In this document: in pieces, positions 53,507-63,600 of the stretch
How the letters are laid out: every line of letters starts with the position of its first letter
Numbering within the stretch: position 1 is the stretch's first letter
Assembly (NCBI GenBank): GCA_002449665.1
Contig: DJXH01000057.1
Location: 34,499-98,498 of the forward strand
Source: Bacteroidales bacterium UBA7009
GTDB taxonomy: Bacteria; Bacteroidota; Bacteroidia; Bacteroidales; Paludibacteraceae
Length of the DNA stretch: 64,000 bases
Reading direction: 5' to 3'
Translations under genes and position numbers: made by a program
Notes under the pieces: model-generated
The model's input: only the letters and a program-made list of their open reading frames with translations
What the model was told of the DNA's origin: nothing
Database searches by the model: none

Positions 53507-56500
53507 AAAAAGCACTGAAGATAATAGGTATAACACTGCTATCCCTTCTCGGGGTAGTGGTGTTAGCCGTTTCTGTAGCCTGTTATGTCGTCTTTACCCC
53601 AAAGCGGCTGACACCGATTGTGAGCAATGTGGCTGATTCGCTGCTTGTTTGCGACCATAGTCTTGAGGAGGTGAACCTCACTTTTTGGCGTACATTCCCA
53701 GATTTCGGTGTGTCGGTCAAAGGACTGTATGTCATCAACCGTATAGACGAAGCCGAGACGGACACCGTGCTTGCCGTTCCCGAACTTGTGGCGGCAGTGG
53801 ATATACTCAAAGCCATAGACGGCGATATTATCATCAAAACGCTGCGGCTGAAAGATGCAGAGGCGTATGCTTTTATCAACTCGCAGGGTGTTCAGAACTT
53901 TGACGTACTACGCCTGAATGACGATACGGAAGAGGATAGCGATACCACTTCCTCTTGGCAACTAAAGTCGGTGAGGCTTGATGAAGAGGTTAACATAAGT
54001 CTCAAAAAAGTAGCGTTTGTCAGCAGTTTAGACAGCATCAGTGCTGCCCTTCGCGACCTGCAACTTACTTTGAGCCAGAGCGAAAAGAACTATCGTCTTG
54101 CTCTTTCTGCTCCTGCTGTGTCGTGCAGTGTTGGCGAAACGCAGTGGGCTGACTCTCTGTCGCTTAATGCTCTGCTGCCGGTGGAGGTAAAAGACGATGA
54201 ATATAAGAAAATAGGTTTGAGCGATGCCCGCTTGTCTGTAAATGAGTTTGAAGTCAATCTCTCGGGTGAAGTGAGCAGCGTATCCGAATGGACGGATATG
54301 CAACTTGACTGCGACCTTGCTTTGACTACCAACCGCTGGCATATATCTTCTCTGCTCGCCTTGCTGCCGGAGCAGTATAAAAACCTCATACCCAAAGAGG
54401 TAGAGGCTGATGGTGATATAAGTCTTGAAGCCAAAGCGGTAGGGCGTTATGACTCTGTAACTCTGCCCGTTGTGGAGGCTGATATTCACCTTACGGATGC
54501 GGCAGGGCATTATGATATGAAGGTGCTGCCGTACCATTTCGACAAGGTGGAAGCAGACATATACGCGCGTTATGACAATGCCCGCAAGGCAGAGACAAAA
54601 GCTGAAATAAAGCGGCTGTATGTCCATACGGGCAAGTCGGCCGTTGCGCTGAAAGGTACCGTTACAGAAGTGCTGAAAAACTCGGAAACCGTTGAGTTGG
54701 CTAATCCTCTTTGCGTACTTGCAGCCGATGCAGAACTCTATCTGCCTGATGCAGAGCCGTTCTTGCAGACCGAAAACGGTCGTTCCGCCGTCGAAGGTAA
54801 GGCAAAAGTGAAACTCAATATGCAGTCCCGCCTTGATGATATTACTGCTCTTAACCTCTCGGCTGTCAAGTCAAGCGGATCGATTGATGTAAGCGGGCTT
54901 GACCTCATTTATGCCGACTCTACGCTTGCCGTGGCTGACCGCTTGTCTCTTACTTTCAACACTCCGCGCCGCAAAGCGCTTTCGCGCTCTTTGCTTACCG
55001 CTGATGTGAGCTTCAAAGCCTCAAACCTGAAAGCGCAGTTGCTCTCGCAAGATATAGATGCCGACATCAAAGATGCAGACATAAGTGCCGCCGTAGAGTG
55101 GAACACCAAAGACTCTACTGCCGTGCCTTTTATCAAGGCTCAATTCTCTGCCGCCAATGTAGTTGCGTCTATGGACACCATCTCTGCCGACATAGACGGA
55201 CTGTCAGGTAGCGCAACTATAGTGCCGCAGAAAAACGACGGCAAACTGCCGATGGTGAATGCTACGTTGTCAGCCGGTAAGATAAAAGCCGCTATGGGCG
55301 ATTCGGTGAACGTATCAACCGGCAACATCGAGGTGCAGGCAGATGCGCTGTATAAGCGTGGAGCGAAGAACTTCCTCTTGCAGTGGAACCCGCGTCTGAA
55401 ATTCAACCTCAAGCAAGCCCACGCCGATGTGTCCAAAGTGGGAATGCCGGTGGATATACCCGTTATACGTTTCAGTTACAACAACAGTTATTTCCGTATA
55501 GACACCAGCCGTATTGTTATCGGTAATTCCGATTTCTCTCTTGCAGGAGATATACGCCATCTCGGCAAGTGGTTGAAAGATAAGGGCGAACTGACAGGCA
55601 ATCTGCGCTTTGTGTCCGACCATACAGATGTTAACGAACTCCTTGCTCTTGTTAATCGTCTGAATGCCGACACTACCGCTACCGAGCCTGCCGAGACGGC
55701 TCAAACAGCAAAACCGGAGTCTGTGCAGTCCGACCCGTTTATGGTGCCGCTCAAGGTTGATTTGCAGATGCTTACGCTCATACGCTCTGCCGATGTCTTC
55801 AATCAGAACCTGCGCAACCTCGGCGGTATGGTCTATATCAAGGACGGCAAACTTATACTCGAAGAGATGGGGTTCGTGTCCGAGGCTGCCAAACTCCAAC
55901 TCACCGCTATGTATCGCACCCCGCGCCGCAACCATATCTATGTCGGGCTTGACTATCACATGGTGGATATAGACTTGCAGCAACTTATCTCTATGATTCC
56001 GCAACTGGATACGCTCGTGCCTATGCTCAAGTCGTTTGAGGGTAGGGCGCAGTTCCACGTGGCAGCCGAGACTTACGTAAACGACCGCTACGACATCAAG
56101 CCCTCCACCCTGCGTGGTGCCTGCTCCATAGAAGGTAAAGACCTTGTGATGCTTGATAATGAAACGTTTGACAAGATTTCAAAGATACTGATGTTCAAGC
56201 GCAAGACCGTCAATAAGTTCGACTCTCTCTCTGCACAGATAGTGGCATACAAAGACCAGATTACCGTTTATCCGTTCTGCCTTAGTATAGACAACTATAT
56301 GGCAGCTCTCGGCGGTACGCATAACCTCGATATGACCTTTGATTACCACGTGTCGCTTCTCCGTCCCCTTTACTTGGGCGTTGATGTGGGCGGTACGCTT
56401 GACGACCTGAAAATCAAGCCCGCCAAATGTCGCTATGCACAGGACTTCCGTCCTATCTTCCACAAAGATACGGAAACACGCGCTTCTGAACTAAGGCAGA

Positions 56501-56568
56501 TGGTAGCCACATCGCTCAAGAAAGACCTGAAGATAAAGTCGGACGACGAAACGCCGGCAGAAAAGTAG
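53503..56568 (+). CDS. AsmA-family protein
   Basis: A 1021-residue protein with one N-terminal membrane helix (about residues 5-32) followed by a long beta-rich periplasmic region and an AsmA-like C-terminal domain (about 700-1000; GKLILEEMGFVSEAAKLQLTAMYRTP). AsmA/TamB/YhdP proteins are bridge-like carriers of lipids between the inner and outer membrane. A Thr/Glu/Pro-rich linker lies near 725-745. The C-terminal tip is charged (KKDLKIKSDDE). Overlaps the preceding lipoprotein gene (ATGA). Confidence 0.82.
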   Translation: MKKALKIIGITLLSLLGVVVLAVSVACYVVFTPKRLTPIVSNVADSLLVCDHSLEEVNLTFWRTFPDFGVSVKGLYVINRIDEAETDTVLAVPELVAAVDILKAIDGDIIIKTLRLKDAEAYAFINSQGVQNFDVLRLNDDTEEDSDTTSSWQLKSVRLDEEVNISLKKVAFVSSLDSISAALRDLQLTLSQSEKNYRLALSAPAVSCSVGETQWADSLSLNALLPVEVKDDEYKKIGLSDARLSVNEFEVNLSGEVSSVSEWTDMQLDCDLALTTNRWHISSLLALLPEQYKNLIPKEVEADGDISLEAKAVGRYDSVTLPVVEADIHLTDAAGHYDMKVLPYHFDKVEADIYARYDNARKAETKAEIKRLYVHTGKSAVALKGTVTEVLKNSETVELANPLCVLAADAELYLPDAEPFLQTENGRSAVEGKAKVKLNMQSRLDDITALNLSAVKSSGSIDVSGLDLIYADSTLAVADRLSLTFNTPRRKALSRSLLTADVSFKASNLKAQLLSQDIDADIKDADISAAVEWNTKDSTAVPFIKAQFSAANVVASMDTISADIDGLSGSATIVPQKNDGKLPMVNATLSAGKIKAAMGDSVNVSTGNIEVQADALYKRGAKNFLLQWNPRLKFNLKQAHADVSKVGMPVDIPVIRFSYNNSYFRIDTSRIVIGNSDFSLAGDIRHLGKWLKDKGELTGNLRFVSDHTDVNELLALVNRLNADTTATEPAETAQTAKPESVQSDPFMVPLKVDLQMLTLIRSADVFNQNLRNLGGMVYIKDGKLILEEMGFVSEAAKLQLTAMYRTPRRNHIYVGLDYHMVDIDLQQLISMIPQLDTLVPMLKSFEGRAQFHVAAETYVNDRYDIKPSTLRGACSIEGKDLVMLDNETFDKISKILMFKRKTVNKFDSLSAQIVAYKDQITVYPFCLSIDNYMAALGGTHNLDMTFDYHVSLLRPLYLGVDVGGTLDDLKIKPAKCRYAQDFRPIFHKDTETRASELRQMVATSLKKDLKIKSDDETPAEK

Positions 56569-56601
56569 ATGTTTATAGGCAACAACCTTAAAATTATCAA
56601 T

Positions 56602-58695
56602 ATGAAAAAATCGTTAATCTTAACCCTTATCGCTATGGCAACTCTTGCCTGCACCAATCAGAACCCGCTGCTTACGGACGAGAACACCCCCTACGGTGTT
56701 CCGGCTTTTGACAAGTATAAACTTGAGCATTATATGCCTGCTTTCAAAGAGGCTATAAGTCAGCAGAAAGCCGAAGTGGATGCTATTGTCAATAATCCCG
56801 AAGCCCCCACTTTTGAGAACACTATCGTCGCTCTCGACCGCACCGGCAGCCTGCTTGATAAAGTGTCAAGTGCTTTCTTCAATGTCCTTGAGGCCGACGG
56901 CAACTCCGAGATGGACAAGATAGCCAACGAGGTATCGCCTATGCTCAGCGAACTGAGCGATGGTATTATCCTCAATGAGGCTCTCTTCTCCCGCGTTAAA
57001 ACCGTCTATGAGCAGAAAGATGCTCTCGGTCTCACCCCCGAGCAGATGCGCCTGCTGACAGAAACTTACAAACAGTTTGTTCAGAATGGTGCCAACCTGC
57101 CCGCCGACAAGAAAGAAAGACTGATGCAGATCAATCAGGAACTGTCTGTCCTCTCTCTTCAGTTCGGACAGAACGTAGTGGCCGAGACTAACGACTACCA
57201 ACTCTTCATCACCGATGAGGTTCGTCTTGAAGGTCTGCCCGAGTCTGCCAAGACTGCTGCCAAAGAGGAAGCCGTAGCAGCAGGCAGAGAAGATGCATGG
57301 CTTTTTACGCCTAAGCGCACCAGTTTTACTCCGGTGCTGCAATATGCGCGCGACCGCGAACTGCGCCGCGAACTGCTGATGGCTTACATCACACGCTGCA
57401 ACCACGACAACGACCACGACAACAAAGCCATCATCAACCGCACTATGCACCTGCGCGTGGAGAAAGCACGACTCTTCGGATATGAAAACCCCGCCGACTA
57501 TATCCTTGCTGACTGTATGGCTCACGATGCCAAGACCGTGGATGCCTTCCTGCAATCTGTTTGGCAACCCAGTCTTGCTGCCGCCAAACGTGAGGCTGCC
57601 GCACTGCAACAACTCCTTGACAAAGACCTGCCCGGAGAGAAACTGCAGCCTTGGGACTGGTGGTACTACGCCGAACAACTGCGCCGTGAACGTTATGCCC
57701 TTGACGAAGAAGAAATAAAGCAATATTTCGTTCTTGACAACGTACGCAATGGTGCTTTCCTGCTCGCACATAACCTCTACGGGCTTAACTTTGAGAAACT
57801 TGAAGGTATGCCTGTCTATAACAAAGAGGTTGAGGTCTTTAAGGTAACGGATGCAGACGGTTCGCTTATTGGCATTCTCTATACCGACTATTTCCCGCGC
57901 GCAGGCAAACGCCCTGGGGCTTGGATGAACGACATCTGCCACCAGTATGTCGATGCTGACGGCATTGACCACCGCCCCGTTATCATCAACGTTGGTAACT
58001 TCAATAAACCCGCAGGCGATATGCCGTCCCTGCTCTCTATGGACGATGTGGAAACACTCTTCCATGAGTTTGGACACGCCCTCCACGGACTGCTGTCCAA
58101 GGCTCATTATAAGTCTCTTGCCGGTACCGCCACCCCCCGCGATTTTGTCGAACTACCCTCGCAGTTTATGGAGAACTACTGCTATGAGCCTCAAATACTC
58201 CGTACCTACGCTTTCCACTATCAGACAGGCGAAGTGATGCCCGATGAACTGATAGAGAAAATAAACGCCGCAAGTAAGTTCAACCAAGGCTTTGTGCAGA
58301 CCGAACTGCTTTGCGCCTCACTTCTTGATATGGACTACCACGAGATGACCACCACAGACGACTTTGATGTCAATGCCTTTGAAGCCGCTTCTATTGAGAA
58401 AATGCAGATGATACCCGAGATTATTGTTCGCTATCGCTCTACCTATTTCAACCATATTTTCACCACCGGTTATGCTGCCGGCTACTATAGTTATACTTGG
58501 TCCGCTGTGCTTGATGCTGACGCTTTTGCAGCCTTCAAGGAAACCGGCGACATTCTGAATCCCGAAGTGGCTCGCCGTTTCCGCCACCTGCTTGAGCAAG
58601 GCGGTACACGCGACGCACAGGAGTTGTACAACGAGTTCCGCGGCAAACCCGCCGACCCGCAACACCACCTTCGCCGTAAAGGATTTATCGATTGA
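56602..58695 (+). CDS. M3-family peptidyl-dipeptidase (Dcp-like) lipoprotein
   Basis: Zinc metallopeptidase related to E. coli dipeptidyl carboxypeptidase and oligopeptidase A. From ATG 56602 (697 residues) the protein has a lipoprotein signal (LATLAC), so it is exported, unlike the cytosolic E. coli enzymes. Active site FHEFGHALHG near residue 487, with the downstream Glu in the ELPSQFMENYC segment (about 517) and the terminal HLRRKG typical of M3. The frame opens at 56569, but that would hide the signal peptide. Same operon as the AsmA-like gene. Confidence 0.9.
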   Translation: MKKSLILTLIAMATLACTNQNPLLTDENTPYGVPAFDKYKLEHYMPAFKEAISQQKAEVDAIVNNPEAPTFENTIVALDRTGSLLDKVSSAFFNVLEADGNSEMDKIANEVSPMLSELSDGIILNEALFSRVKTVYEQKDALGLTPEQMRLLTETYKQFVQNGANLPADKKERLMQINQELSVLSLQFGQNVVAETNDYQLFITDEVRLEGLPESAKTAAKEEAVAAGREDAWLFTPKRTSFTPVLQYARDRELRRELLMAYITRCNHDNDHDNKAIINRTMHLRVEKARLFGYENPADYILADCMAHDAKTVDAFLQSVWQPSLAAAKREAAALQQLLDKDLPGEKLQPWDWWYYAEQLRRERYALDEEEIKQYFVLDNVRNGAFLLAHNLYGLNFEKLEGMPVYNKEVEVFKVTDADGSLIGILYTDYFPRAGKRPGAWMNDICHQYVDADGIDHRPVIINVGNFNKPAGDMPSLLSMDDVETLFHEFGHALHGLLSKAHYKSLAGTATPRDFVELPSQFMENYCYEPQILRTYAFHYQTGEVMPDELIEKINAASKFNQGFVQTELLCASLLDMDYHEMTTTDDFDVNAFEAASIEKMQMIPEIIVRYRSTYFNHIFTTGYAAGYYSYTWSAVLDADAFAAFKETGDILNPEVARRFRHLLEQGGTRDAQELYNEFRGKPADPQHHLRRKGFID

Positions 58696-58745
58696 TAATT
58701 ATAGTGCGTGTCCTGCGTTGTTTTAATGCGGGATACGCTTATTCT

Positions 58746-59096
58746 ATGTCTGATATTTGGGATAACATATTATCTGTTTTGCTCTCTTGGCAACTGTATG
58801 TCGCCCTTGCTTTGGTTGGCTTGTCCGTTTTGCCGGTTCGACACGCTTATCGTATGCTGCGGACAGGGAATATATGGCAACAAGGAGCAACGGAGGATGT
58901 CTTTCTGAGCAGTCTGCTTGTGGCTCTTGCAGCAGCGGTTTTTCCGTATGTAGGAGTGGCTATAATCGGTATATGGATAGCCTTTGCGCGTAAACACCTG
59001 CTGCGGCTAAAGCCTTTCCTTGCCTCGCTCACGGCAATAGTGATTGTGGCACTTTATTACGCAATTTATGTCTTTTTCGTGCAAAACGTTGCATAA
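58746..59096 (+). CDS. Small membrane protein, unknown function
   Basis: A 116-residue protein with three to four hydrophobic segments (about residues 14-32, 56-80, 90-112) separated by basic loops (RHAYRML, RKHLLRLK). No family recognised. The frame is open from 58692, just before the peptidase stop, but the ATG at 58746 gives a cleaner start. Probably the last gene of the malQ-ileS operon; the terminator at 59181 would serve it. Confidence 0.55.
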   Translation: MSDIWDNILSVLLSWQLYVALALVGLSVLPVRHAYRMLRTGNIWQQGATEDVFLSSLLVALAAAVFPYVGVAIIGIWIAFARKHLLRLKPFLASLTAIVIVALYYAIYVFFVQNVA

Positions 59097-59180
59097 TGCT
59101 GAAAGCATTACCCTTATGAGTGGAATACGCAAATAATAGTTAAGTTACTGCCTCTTAAATATATATATATCTTATCTTAT

Positions 59181-59225
59181 TATAATCGGCTGCTCCCTTG
59201 ATTGGGAGCAGCCGATTATATTTCT
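59181..59225. terminator. Strong bidirectional terminator
   Basis: A perfect 17-bp stem TATAATCGGCTGCTCCC (59181-59197) / complement at 59204-59220, loop TTGATT, then TTTCTTTT on the plus strand. It closes the rightward operon ending at 59096 and also the leftward small RNA described at 59181-59358. Confidence 0.9.
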
Positions 59226-59358
59226 TTTAATACAATTAAGTCTGTTTCTTACAGACATCTGACATATATTCTCTGTACTCTGTAAAACCGCCTGTACAGC
59301 AAAAGGGGTCGTTTGATTGACACCTTTGGGCAAACTACGTGTTTGGTTCAGTTTTCGC
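59181..59358 (-). ncRNA. Candidate small RNA of about 175 nt
   Basis: A complete promoter (TTTG 59393-59390, 20 bp, TATCTTTG 59369-59362) drives a leftward transcript ending at the strong hairpin terminator. Between them are at least three small stems: CAAAC/GTTTG, CTGTAC/GTACAG and GTCTGT/ACAGAC. The only sizeable ORF over it starts at 59375, upstream of the expected start site, so it is unlikely to be translated. I do not recognise a known RNA family. 6S RNA was considered because of length, but I cannot see its hallmark bulged stem. Confidence 0.5.
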
Positions 59359-59586
59359 CTGCAAAGATAATACAATCAATCGGATAGTGCAAATATTTTG
59401 TAACTTTTTTTGAGTTTTTTGTGTCTTTTTGTTTTCTTTTTCTTGAATTTGTTGCTGATTTTATTTCTAAATTGTGCAATTTTGTTGAAACTTATCTGCT
59501 ACTTGAAAGTGTGATAACTGCTACTTAACAGCCTTAATTTTAAGGCAATAAATACAGTTTATGGTGGAGCAATCAAACGACCCCTT
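59303..59586. repeat. 17-bp inverted repeat pair
   Basis: CAATCAAACGACCCCTT occurs on the plus strand at 59570-59586 and on the minus strand at 59319-59303, perfect over 17 bp, with 250 bp between. The left copy is inside the candidate small RNA; the right copy is inside a terminator-like hairpin. Otherwise the 59400-59560 stretch is T-rich, with one small palindrome (GCCTTA/TAAGGC). Confidence 0.7.
59362..59393 (-). promoter_or_regulatory. Promoter of the candidate small RNA
   Basis: Minus strand TTTG (59393-59390), 20-bp spacer, TATCTTTG (59369-59362), a full match to the Bacteroidota consensus with no protein gene downstream. Confidence 0.75.
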
Positions 59587-59604
59587 GATTGCTACCACCT
59601 TTTT
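59563..59604 (+). terminator. Terminator-like hairpin with T-tail
   Basis: Stem GGTGGAGCAATCAA (59563-59576) / TTGATTGCT-A-CCACC (59585-59599, one bulge) followed by TTTTT. No plus-strand transcript with a clear promoter leads into it, which leaves its role open. Confidence 0.6.
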
Positions 59605-59726
59605 GATGTATTACTGTTTGATTATCAGTGCGATGTCAATTTATTTATCCGTTTTATATCGGATATTAAAAACGATCTTTGACATACTGATATTACCGTA
59701 AAAAACATTTATTTTAGCATGGATGC

Positions 59727-59758
59727 TTGTACGTTCAGCAAAAAATACACTACCTCTG
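59727..59758 (+). promoter_or_regulatory. Promoter of the toxin-antitoxin remnant
   Basis: TACCTCTG (59751-59758), one base off the -7 consensus, with TTGT 20 bp upstream (59727-59730). The antitoxin ATG follows 21 bp later. Confidence 0.5.
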
Positions 59759-59779
59759 CGGCACTAAACGATATTAAAT

Positions 59780-59977
59780 ATGGAAAAACTTTTTGTTCAA
59801 ATCCCCAAGGCAGATATCGCTCTCGCTTTTGCTTTTGCAAGCAGGATGGGCTGGAAGATGGAAAAGCACTCTGACAGCATCAGCCGTTTTGTTGCGAAAT
59901 GTCGCAAAAATAGTACAGCTCCCATTACTGAGGATGATATTATGTAAGAAGTGCGCAAAGTACGTTACGGAGAATGA
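59780..59977 (+). pseudogene. Antitoxin gene with a premature stop
   Basis: From ATG 59780 the frame reads MEKLFVQIPKADIALAFAFA to TEDDIM, then TAA at 59945. The same frame continues EVRKVRYGE and a TGA at 59975, which overlaps the toxin ATG (ATGA). That tail is what antitoxins of COG1569-type PIN toxins end with, so the TAA truncates the protein by ten codons. The loss removes part of the toxin-binding C-terminus. Confidence 0.65.
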
Positions 59978-60397
59978 AGATAATTCTTGATACAAATATC
60001 TGGGTTTCTGCTTTGTTTGGTAAGCATCTTCGTGATGTAACAGAGTTGTTCGGTCGTCAAGACAGAGGTCTTTGTTAGCAAACAACTGTTGGCAGAACTG
60101 CTTGATGTTGTTCAGCGCGGCAAAATACGCAAGTATGTAAGTTCAAATTCAATAGATGCAATGTGGGATGTTATAGAGGATTATTGCAGTTGGACTGATG
60201 CGGATGAGACAATACAAGCAGAAGTACGCGATAAAAAAGATATTTATCTTCTTTCTATGTCAGATGCTGTGAAAGCAGATTTTCTGGTGTCAGGAGATAA
60301 TGATTTGCTTGTATTAGGAAAACATAATAATACCTCAATAGTAACATTTAGGGAATTGAAACAAATTTTGCAGGCGTTGCATAACAAAGCGTTATAA
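59974..60397 (+). pseudogene. Frameshifted PIN-domain toxin
   Basis: PIN ribonuclease of a VapC-like/COG1569 type. From ATG 59974, MKIILDTNIWVSALFG carries the first catalytic Asp, but the frame stops at 60076. The second frame, open to 60397, continues with EVFVSKQLLAELLDVVQRGKIRKY and ends ADFLVSGDNDLLVLGKH with the later Asp residues. A single extra base near 60064 explains the shift. With the antitoxin also broken, the module looks dead rather than mis-sequenced. Confidence 0.7.
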
Positions 60398-60418
60398 ACG
60401 TATAAAGGGAAAAAATAT

Positions 60419-60458
60419 AAGCGGTAATATCAGTAAACGATATTACCGCTTGTTTTTC
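60419..60458 (+). terminator. Terminator after the toxin remnant
   Basis: A 13-bp stem AAGCGGTAATATC (60419-60431) / GATATTACCGCTT (60439-60451), loop AGTAAAC, then GTTTTTC. Confidence 0.85.
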
Positions 60459-60488
60459 TGTGTTTTCTGCATCTGTTTGAAGAAGAAA

Positions 60489-60521
60489 ATGAACAGGAAA
60501 TGAACAGGAAATGAACAGGAA
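60489..60521. repeat. Three 11-bp tandem repeats
   Basis: ATGAACAGGAA repeated three times without gaps in the region upstream of the giant surface protein. Copy number could vary. No promoter is clear between 60452 and 60612. Confidence 0.8.
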
Positions 60522-60612
60522 CAGCGGGTATGTATATCCTCCCTCTAGGGAAAAACTAAACGAAAAATCGTAAAATCCTAAAATATCTAATCTTCTAAAA
60601 ACCTGAACTATT

Positions 60613-63600
60613 ATGAAAAAACTTTTCTCAATTTTCTTTGTTCTCGCCATATCTATTGGCACTCTTTGGGCACAAACTAGTACCACGACAAATTATACGT
60701 GGGATGAATTGTATCAGGAGCCTTATGAAGCCTTATCCGGGAGTACAACCACTATGTATAAATATGTATGGGCTAGAGGAGGTGGAAATTATCCCGCATT
60801 TTGGTTTTATATTCTGTTTAGAAAATCAGAAATGGTGACTTATAATGGAAGGACATATCCTGCTAAAGGAAATTATACTATTTCTAGTAATTTAGGAACT
60901 CCTAACGTAATTGCAAACTATCAAGTTGCAAATACGGAAAGTGGTTCATCGACACCCTGCATAACAGAATATGATGTTAACAGTTCAAAATACTATTACC
61001 CTATTAGCGGTTCAGGAACAGTTGCAGAAGGAGCAGATTTACCCTATATTACCTATTCTGCCACAAGCAATCAAAATGCAAATGGTTACACAGTATCAAG
61101 TGGTCAATACCAAAAAATTTATGTAAATGTTGGTTCCCCTGCCACTTATTACAACGTCAATGTCGTCAGCGACAATAACTCCTACGGTACGGTAACTTCC
61201 ACGTACAAAAGCGGATACGTTTATGCTAACAACCGCTCACAAGAATACAAGAAGAACTCTGTCTATACTATCAGTGCCACTCCGAAATCCGGTTACCGTT
61301 TTGTAAGTTGGAGTGATGGCGGCGCACAAACACACGATATTACGATTACAGGCAATCAAACCTACACCGCTACTTTCGAGTCATTGGCAGGTCAGCAGTA
61401 CACCGTCACAACAGCTGTTAATAACAATTCATTAGGCAGCGTAACTCCGATTGGTTATCAGTACGAAAATACCAATTGGAATGTCGCCGTTACTATCAAC
61501 GACCCCGCTAATTACTACTTGTCGGATTGGCTGCGTGATGGTGTTTCTATGGGAGTAAGAACCAACCCGCTGCCCGTTACCGTCACCAAAGCCGAGACCT
61601 ACACTGCCGTCATCACTGCCAAAGAGTGGACACTGACCGTCAACTCCGACAACATATCATTAGGCATGGTAAGCGGCGGCGGCAAGTACTACAACGGCGA
61701 AAGTGCCACCCTCATTGCCACACCTGCCAACAAATTATGTTCTTTTGTCAAGTGGCAGAAGAATGGTGTGGATATACCCGGTGCAACATCCGCGACATAC
61801 AATTTTACTGTATCAGAAAGTGCTACCTACACGGCTGTGTTTGAAGGAATTGATGCTACTATCATTGATGTGCAAGCTGCAATGACTGGAAATTCGGGTT
61901 GGGATGATTATACCTTCAAATATTGGGCAAAAACAAAAGATTATGATATACACATAATTGGAGCAAATGGAACTTATACAGAAGGTGCTGATTTTGATAT
62001 CTCTAATGTAAATACGTCAGCTTCTCATATTATTGACCATGGCGTAACTGTAACATTAACAAGTGATTTTGAGGGTTCTTTCTATACTGAGAATGGAAAG
62101 CAAGTTTTGGAGGCTATGGTAACAGGTAGTAATGGAAAAAAATACTTACTAACGCTGCGAGGAAAAAATGTAGGTGATGGAAATTTAAGCGTTGGGTATG
62201 CCGATAATTTTAGCCAAACGTATTCTAACATCTATGTAAAAGAAGAGAAAGAAACTGGAGTTTGGCGCATATCGGGACGAAACGGAACAGGGGAAACTTA
62301 CACGACAACTTGGTGTAGTCATTTCTTCTTTGCTACTGACATCAGTAAATGCGGTGATGTACCAAACGGATTCTATCAAGTAGATGACAATGGAGGTGTA
62401 GGAACGATTATTACTACTGATAATAGTTCGTATCAAAGTTATGGGTCTTATTATGTCCAGTCTTATATATATTATGATTTAGCTACGGGTTATGCAGAAG
62501 TAGTTAATCGCGATGAAAACTATTACATACGATTTGAGGGATATCATTATAGAGGATATACACATACAGCACAAATTGGTACGACCCCATACAGCATCAC
62601 CGGCGCAACGAGTGAAGGAGGACATGTAGATATAGTATGGCACTCTGCTAACTGCGGTAATGTAACATATACCACTGCCGATATGCCGCAGAAGTTCTTC
62701 AGCGGTAACAGCATCACCCTTACCGCTGTGGCTGATGATGGCTATCGTTTTGACCACTGGGCAGATGCTCCTGCTAATACTAATCCATCTCGTGATATAA
62801 ACGTTAGCAGTACGGGTACTTATACAGCAGTCTTTGTCCTTGATGTTCCCGCCGTTATGCATACCATCACCATCAACGCCCCCACTAACGGCACTATTAC
62901 CGTGAAGGACGGCGAAACAACCATCAACAATGGCGACCAAGTAGAAGAAGGCACCACGCTGACCGTTACCACCAATCCTACCGCCGATTACCACTTCTCC
63001 GCTTGGACTGATAACGGCGCAGCAAGTGTTACTGTGAACGGACCGAAGACCATCTGTGCCACCTTCGCACCAAACGACTACTTCCTCAATGCCACCTACG
63101 GCGAAGGCGGAGCAAGCGTTACACGCAATGACGGTGGAACAAACACAACCGTCAAGCGCGCAGGCAATACCGTTACGCTCACTCCCACTGCCGCCACCGG
63201 CTATGAGTTCGTAGATTGGACAGGCGATGGAGCAACATATATGAGCGGCAACGTCTTCACCTTCCCCACCAACGGCACACACAACACCACCTACAATGTG
63301 CAAGCCACCTTCCAAGCAATGGATTATGAAATCACTTTCCACAGCAATGGCGGCACGGGGTCATATATGAACCTTACTTACACTATTGAAGATGAGGATA
63401 TCGTGTTGTGGACGGATGAGTATATAGAAAAAGATGGCTACACCTTTGCAGGCTGGTATGACAACGAACAACTGACAGGCAGTGCCGTTACCACTATAGC
63501 ACAAGGCTCGACAGGCAACAAAGATTTCTGGGCAAAATGGAACGCCAACACATACAGTATCACCTACAAAGACAAGGGTAATGTTGCATATAGCGGCAAC

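Noticed and set aside
59172..59375. A 67-codon minus-strand ORF over the small RNA
   Set aside because: Its start lies upstream of the predicted transcription start and its end runs through the terminator stem.
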